Shown here: positions 62,301-64,000 of the stretch, one piece after another
How positions within the stretch are numbered: position 1 is the stretch's first letter
Layout: each line of letters opens with the position of its first letter
Source: Haliotis asinina
Taxonomy: Eukaryota > Mollusca > Gastropoda > Lepetellida > Haliotidae
Reading direction: 5' to 3'
Length of the DNA: 64,000 nt
Assembly (NCBI RefSeq): GCF_037392515.1
Contig: NC_090280.1
Span: 61,641,504 to 61,705,503, forward strand
Translations under genes and position numbers: made by a program
The notes under the pieces: model-generated
What the model was told of the DNA's origin: nothing
Seen by the model: only the letters and a program-made list of their open reading frames with translations
The model's database searches: none

Positions 62301-62459
62301 CACGTTGAAAATGAGCTGAGCATTCAGTTGCAAAAACACTACAGTGCCTGAAAACACACAACAAACTGAACTGTTCTCGTGTAATGTTACGATTGATTCA
62401 TTACCTTTTGCCAATCTTTCGGCAAAACGTTTCGTGAACAATTTCGCCTTCTTATCCAT
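41361..62459 (-). CDS. unidentified nuclear protein, about 15 coding exons, ~1342 aa
   Basis: I do not recognise this gene. Coding exons on the minus strand: 62459-62405, 57678-57558, 56781-56663, 55749-55679, 54538-54420, 54171-54127, 52754-52691, 51837-51743, 48645-48508, 48022-47920, 47389-47225, 46722-46570, 45456-42734, 41976-41947, 41388-41361. Total 4029 nt, in phase throughout, which strongly supports one gene. Residues 1-58 are basic with KPKKIKKKSLLQKS, a likely nuclear localisation signal. Residues about 60-365 are predicted helical by eye. Exon 12 is acidic (MLDDEQQDDLKDDDGGGD). The rest is a disordered Ser/Pro/Lys tail ending LTTPHRSTRKKRQE. Start ATG at 62459 is the first in a short basic exon. 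The plan (helical N-terminus plus SP-rich tail) suggests a chromatin, cohesion or replication factor, but this is a guess. The last two small exons are the least certain. Confidence 0.82.
41452..41690 (-). mobile_element. type-B SINE followed by a type-A tail fragment
   Basis: GAGTATGGTTTTATGACAGT, ATCGAACCCAGGTCTTGGCG and TTTAACTGCTAGGCCAACAC (B), then TTATGCCACACTCAGCAATA (A). In the last intron of the second gene. Confidence 0.8.
42734..45456 (-). CDS. second gene, exon 13: 2.7-kb exon for the disordered SP-rich tail
   Basis: One large exon encodes about 907 residues rich in Ser, Lys, Pro and acidic residues. Many S/T-P sites (SPKRTA, TPRSPR, ETSPTSG, TPQRKS, TPRKRKK, MTPAKQ) look like CDK targets. 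Basic clusters such as PRKRKKGSK, TRSGRKVKTPKKGK and KSSRKRRST could bind nucleic acid or act as localisation signals. A 35-37 residue repeat (RSPRGSKKSSDEDV type) occurs four times. Two donors are possible at the end: GCAAG|GTGTAA at 42734, used here because it keeps frame into the next exon, or the stronger-looking GTAAGT two bases on, which would bring in a stop. Confidence 0.85.
43830..44205 (-). repeat. coding tandem repeat, about 105-111 bp unit, in exon 13
   Basis: Four units encode variants of RSPRGSKKSSDEDVCSPARS followed by PSRSKKNSVEEAA. All unit lengths are multiples of three. Units alternate an SP-rich half and an acidic half. Likely expanded by slippage and kept in frame. Confidence 0.85.
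45660..46260 (+). repeat. old tandem repeat of about 137-164 bp in intron 12 of the second gene
   Basis: The block GAAGAAAATCCAGTGAAC followed by TTCTTGAGATA recurs near 45907, 46071 and 46208. GAAGGTCA(T/C) or CAAGGTCACCAAA and TGACC(A/G) blocks recur between them. No coding potential on either strand. Confidence 0.65.
46570..57678 (-). CDS. second gene, exons 2-12: helical N-terminal region
   Basis: Exons 2-12 encode residues 19-416. Visible segments include LKRELNNNFDLYLKYLNK, TWEDCQDVVGLTKQASRQ, TLKELESERAYFVNILQKYE, WMAATKHLLASTWNLK, GELKKFLLMSYLRSRK, RPDILASLLSIYIDLLVYMN, LLKDLPMKLDVLIQICSPVD, YLRVMLCLRKFHDKIPDIIE and IRFKGRQITHFLLTNLSEDL. Amphipathic helices with conserved-looking Leu spacing suggest a compact helical or HEAT-like fold. 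Exon 6 is only 45 nt (15 residues). Acceptors and donors are near consensus at every exon. No family signature was recognised. Confidence 0.8.
48742..48990 (-). mobile_element. type-A SINE, diverged
   Basis: GTTTAATGCCGCACTCAGCA, ACTAGACTATCCAGTGATCA, GATCTACGCATTTGGGATAC and AATTCTGTTAGTCACCTCTA. Confidence 0.8.
50425..50500 (-). other. tRNA-like segment (SINE head remnant)
   Basis: On the minus strand GTAGCCTAATGGTTGCAATA (A-box-like) is followed about 40 bases later by GGTTCAAATCC, a good Pol III B box. It is too diverged to fold as a working tRNA by eye and lies inside the 2.2-kb element. Confidence 0.5.
51154..51255. repeat. 32-bp inverted repeat (hairpin)
   Basis: TGTGAGCAAAAGCGTGACCC with CACCACAATTTTT (51154-51186) pairs with AAAAAATTGGGATGGGTCAT and GCTTTTGCTCACA (51224-51255), with about four mismatches and a 37-base loop. 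Confidence 0.8.
51500..51665 (-). mobile_element. type-B SINE
   Basis: GTGAGTGAGTGACTGAGTGA, CAGCAGGGGACACCAGAAAT, GGGGAATCAAACCCAGGTCT and GAATGCTTTAACCATTAAGG. It directly abuts the right end of the 2.2-kb TIR element. Confidence 0.85.
52014..52262 (-). mobile_element. type-A SINE
   Basis: A (GTGA)n run, CACCACACTCAGAAATATTC, AGCATGAGCATCGATCTGCT and CACCTGATCCCGTTAGTCAC. In intron 7 of the second gene. Confidence 0.87.
52765..52930. mobile_element. palindromic MITE, copy 2, in intron of the second gene
   Basis: Left arm GAACACATGAAACTTTAAGT and GTTCCTTTATTC pair with GAATAAATAAAGGGACAC-type sequence and CTTTCATGTGTTCCCTAATT on the right. The centre matches copy 1 (TTTTCCAGGTTTCTTCATAA). 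It sits 11 bases upstream of the acceptor of exon 7 of the second gene in transcript orientation. Confidence 0.75.
54218..54268 (+). repeat. (GA)n microsatellite upstream of exon 6 of the second gene
   Basis: An imperfect (GA)n tract. On the transcript it is a pyrimidine-rich (TC)n run about 50-100 bases before the acceptor of the 45-nt exon 6. Confidence 0.85.
54580..55442 (+). repeat. 172-bp tandem repeat, about four units, with a C/G hairpin end
   Basis: TTCCATGGA marks each unit at 54708, 54881, 55050 and 55224 (spacing 173, 169, 174). Units also share AATAATAAATCACAAAAACC, GCACCACT and CTCTGGAAACGAA. The array ends in a different sequence, GACTATATCCCCCGCATTAC ... AGGGGGATAA, which forms a short hairpin (TATCCCCC / GGGGGATA). 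It lies in intron 4 of the second gene. Confidence 0.8.
55912..56110 (-). mobile_element. type-A SINE, 3'-truncated
   Basis: ATTTACGCAGCAATATTCCA, GATCTGCACATTTGGGAACC and GGCAAGCATGGGTTTCTGAA. In intron 3 of the second gene. Confidence 0.75.
57831..58103 (-). mobile_element. type-A SINE, best full-length copy
   Basis: GAGTGAGTGAGCGAGTTTAG, GCTGCACTCAGCAATATTAC, GAGCCTGGACCAGACAATCC, GCGCAATTGGGAACCGATGA, GTCGCCTCTTATGACAACCT and TACCCCGTGACCTTCATGGG, in order. Confidence 0.92.
58290..58500. other. repeat debris beside the DIRS fragment
   Basis: 58310-58370 contains a tRNA-like patch (CGGATCTGTAATCCG stem-loop followed by GATTCGATACC). After it come (AAT)n and TTTATTTATATAGCTCCTAG, a motif often seen at the ends of invertebrate repeats. 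Nothing intact. Confidence 0.35.
58600..59240 (-). pseudogene. DIRS-like retrotransposon reverse transcriptase fragment
   Basis: On the minus strand, pieces in shifting frames read FKMETLCSVISSVEAGYWLA then SIDHKDTNLHVLLHPEFRI, and later LGLIISPKKSELVSTQDLVF and LG. This order (FKMETL ... WLASIDLKDAYFHVPIHP ... KSEL.P.QDLVFLG) is typical of DIRS-type elements. The catalytic region in between is missing or scrambled. No tyrosine recombinase is seen. It lies in intron 1 of the second gene. Confidence 0.7.
59240..60270 (-). other. intron 1 of the second gene, no recognised feature
   Basis: AT-rich sequence with no exon-like or repeat-like signal that I could support. Confidence 0.45.
60275..60490 (-). 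mobile_element. type-A SINE
   Basis: AGCATGAGCATTGATCTACA, CAACTGGCAACTGATAACAT, TAGTTGCCTTTTACGGCAAG and CAGACCTTCACAGGTTC. Tail lost. Confidence 0.82.
60689..60765 (-). mobile_element. type-A SINE tail fragment
   Basis: GTGAGTGAGTGAGTTTAGTT, CACTCAGCGATATTCCAGCT and ATGGTGGCTGTCTGTAAATA; the rest is absent. Confidence 0.8.
61196..61332 (-). mobile_element. type-B SINE, best-preserved copy
   Basis: GTGAGTGAGTGAGTTTAGTT, TTACGCCACTTTTAGCAATA, GGGGACACCAGAAAATGGGC, ACATTGTACACATGTGGGGA and ATCGAACCCGGGTCTTTGGT. Inverted B box GGGTTCGATTCCCC. In intron 1 of the second gene. Confidence 0.92.
61857..61985 (-). mobile_element. type-A SINE fragment
   Basis: GGTGAGTGAGTTTGGTTTTA, CGCCACACTAAATATACTGA, GAGTCTGGATCAGACAATAC and CAGTTGGGATACAGTGACAT. 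Confidence 0.78.
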
Positions 62460-63028
62460 CTCTCTGAAAAACTAAGCGGCTGTCGTGCATATAACAGGCT
62501 TATATACACGACGTCGTGTATGTAGCCACAGCCAACTAGCATATAGCCACAGCCACTAGCACACGTGCGTCCAACACGGCGTTGTAACACAGAACCTGAT
62601 TGGCTTGTTCCCGCAAGACTGTAACAAATGGTTGATCATTTAACAAGGAAACATATGGTCAAATGCAAGATTAGTTTCGTATTTCTTTTGATACCAATCC
62701 TAATACTACTAATTTATTATTTCTGAATTACAGTCATAGTTATATTCTGTATTTCGGTCACATGACACATAGCCTGCACGGGTAACAGCAAACAAATAAA
62801 ACGAAACTATCGTTTTTTCGGTTTCCGCTACATCCGCCTGTTGAATTGTGGGATAGCAGGGAATTTTGATACAACACAGAGGGATGTGTTGTTGTTTAGT
62901 CATTGATATATTTTGGCTCCAATCTGTCCAGACGAGTAGTTAGTAACATATAATGATCGACAATTGTATGCAAGTGTATCTTCAACCATACTTTTTATTC
63001 CAATCTTCTTAGATTGGCCCTGGACACA
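62460..63028. promoter_or_regulatory. shared head-to-head promoter region of the second gene and SETD1-like gene
   Basis: The two start codons (62459 minus, 63029 plus) are 570 bp apart and point away from each other. The interval has GC-rich patches near 62505-62590 (ACGACGTCGTGT, ACACGTGCGTCC) and GATTGGC (an inverted CCAAT box) near 62599. No TATA box is obvious for either gene. Confidence 0.5.
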
Positions 63029-63320
63029 ATGGAACATGACAGAAGACACCCAGATCCATGTGAGAGAAAACACTATTTTGTGTATGAAGAAAACGAACAG
63101 AAGCCGGTCTCCTATATAGCCCGTTCGATTTCTTAGAGTTATGTCAGCATCTTCTCAATGCATGCAACTGCTTCTCATTTCAGATCTCAATGGCTTGCAG
63201 AGAGGGCTTCCAGTTGATCAATTGGACAAGAAGAAAAGAAACTATAAACTTGTTGTTGACCCCTTTCTCCATCGAGGTCAGCAGCAGAAGGTCTACAGAA
63301 TTGATGGCGTGATTCCTGGG
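63029..63320 (+). CDS. SETD1-type histone H3K4 methyltransferase, first two coding exons (partial)
   Basis: SETD1 proteins are the catalytic subunits of the COMPASS complex that methylates H3K4 at promoters. Exon 1 is 63029-63059 (MEHDRRHPDP) and exon 2 is 63184-63320. The splice phase fits (T|AT gives Tyr), giving 56 residues. KKRNYKLVVDPFLHRGQQQK followed by VYRIDG closely resembles the conserved N-terminal NYKLIVDP...QKVYRYDG of SETD1A/B, which precedes the RRM. The exon 2 donor GGG|GTGAGA gives VIPG as the last residues; the RRM, N-SET and SET domains would lie beyond the window. Exon 1 is inferred from a short match of phase only. Confidence 0.72.
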
Positions 63321-64000
63321 GTGAGAAAGTCTGATGGGACCCTCATCTCTAGCAACAAGGCTACAGATTTAGAACTTATGACCCAACGATTCAACATGTT
63401 TTTTCGGCCTCTATTGCGATGATGTTTTCATGCATCATACCATGATTGTCTGAACCAGTAGTGTGACCACTGACTTAAGTCCAACTGATATTCAGAGTTG
63501 TTTGATCGTTGATCTCGCCATTTTTTTTTTATGTTTATCATCATTACTTTGACATGACACAATTGTCATGTATTTATTCTGTGCACCAGAATGTCTGTTT
63601 TGCTGAAAGTTTTAATAAGGTCACAGGTATGCAGATCAGCAACTTCAATTAATGCATTGTCAATTCAGTTTTCTGTTGACAACATCAGCGATCTGAGTAG
63701 GAGTTAGCATGCATAAATTGTTATGATCATAAAAGCAATCTGTCATGTTCATGCAGTCTGCCTCATGATCTGTAGAAAGTTGTCCCACTTATAGATGGTT
63801 ACTAACATGTTATTATGTTTATGAGATTGCGCAATAATCACAGAGATCTACATAATCTGTATGCACTAGCCTTTCAAGAATAAGAATTCAGTGTTTAGAG
63901 AATCTCTTCTAATATTTTGGTAACTACCCGTCCTTACAAGGTCTCAAAGCATGTCCTTGTTTAATACTTGGTAAGTGTGAATGCATATGATCATAAGTTT
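63321..64000 (+). other. intron of the SETD1-like gene; nothing further recognised
   Basis: AT-rich sequence with no exon-like open stretch and no recognised repeat. The next SETD1 exon is expected to the right of the window. Confidence 0.5.

Noticed and set aside
63029..63422. single unspliced SETD1-like frame through 63422
   Set aside because: After VIPG the frame loses all similarity and a good GTGAGA donor lies exactly there, so the exon is taken to end at 63320.
1..64000. CRISPR arrays, bacterial operons, Shine-Dalgarno sites
   Set aside because: The window is intron-rich animal DNA; regular repeats here are minisatellites without spacer structure.

Overview
The window is animal nuclear DNA: genes split into many short exons with GT/AG introns, and introns packed with SINEs, microsatellites and decayed transposons. 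The commonest repeats are two SINE-like families whose 3' ends read (on the minus strand) into a GGAATATTGCT...TAAAACTAAACTCACTCAC tail. I associate this tail with gastropod molluscs, especially abalone (Haliotis). The organism call is an inference from recalled repeat types.

Layout. (1) About 3.7-30.2 kb, minus strand: a complete gene for the histone H3.3 chaperone HIRA. I traced 27 coding exons with matching splice phases from the start codon at 30163 to the stop at 3703. The predicted protein is 999 aa, or 991 aa with an alternative donor in exon 14. It has the WD40 propeller, the ASF1-binding B domain, a basic Ser/Pro-rich linker and the C-terminal Hira domain. (2) About 30.2-41.3 kb: intergenic and promoter sequence. 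It holds a Kolobok-like element with a THAP remnant, a decayed Tc1-like transposon with an inverted repeat inside, a dead LINE reverse transcriptase and several tandem arrays. (3) About 41.4-62.5 kb, minus strand: a second complete gene of about 15 coding exons (about 1342 aa). It encodes a helical N-terminal half and a long Ser/Pro-rich basic tail with internal repeats. I could not name it; it looks nuclear. (4) 63.0 kb to the end, plus strand: the first two coding exons of a SETD1-type histone H3K4 methyltransferase, head to head with gene 3 across about 570 bp.

Most notable structures: a 33-bp tandem array next to HIRA exon 25 that repeats the end of the exon together with its splice donor, giving about a dozen decoy donor sites; a (GTGA)n block starting a few bases after the HIRA exon 16 donor, which is also a run of GTGAGT donors; a Tigger/pogo-like element in HIRA intron 2; a 2.2-kb element with long terminal inverted repeats; and a small palindromic MITE family with two nearly complete copies. 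HIRA and SETD1 both act on chromatin, but nothing in the sequence shows that the three genes work together.
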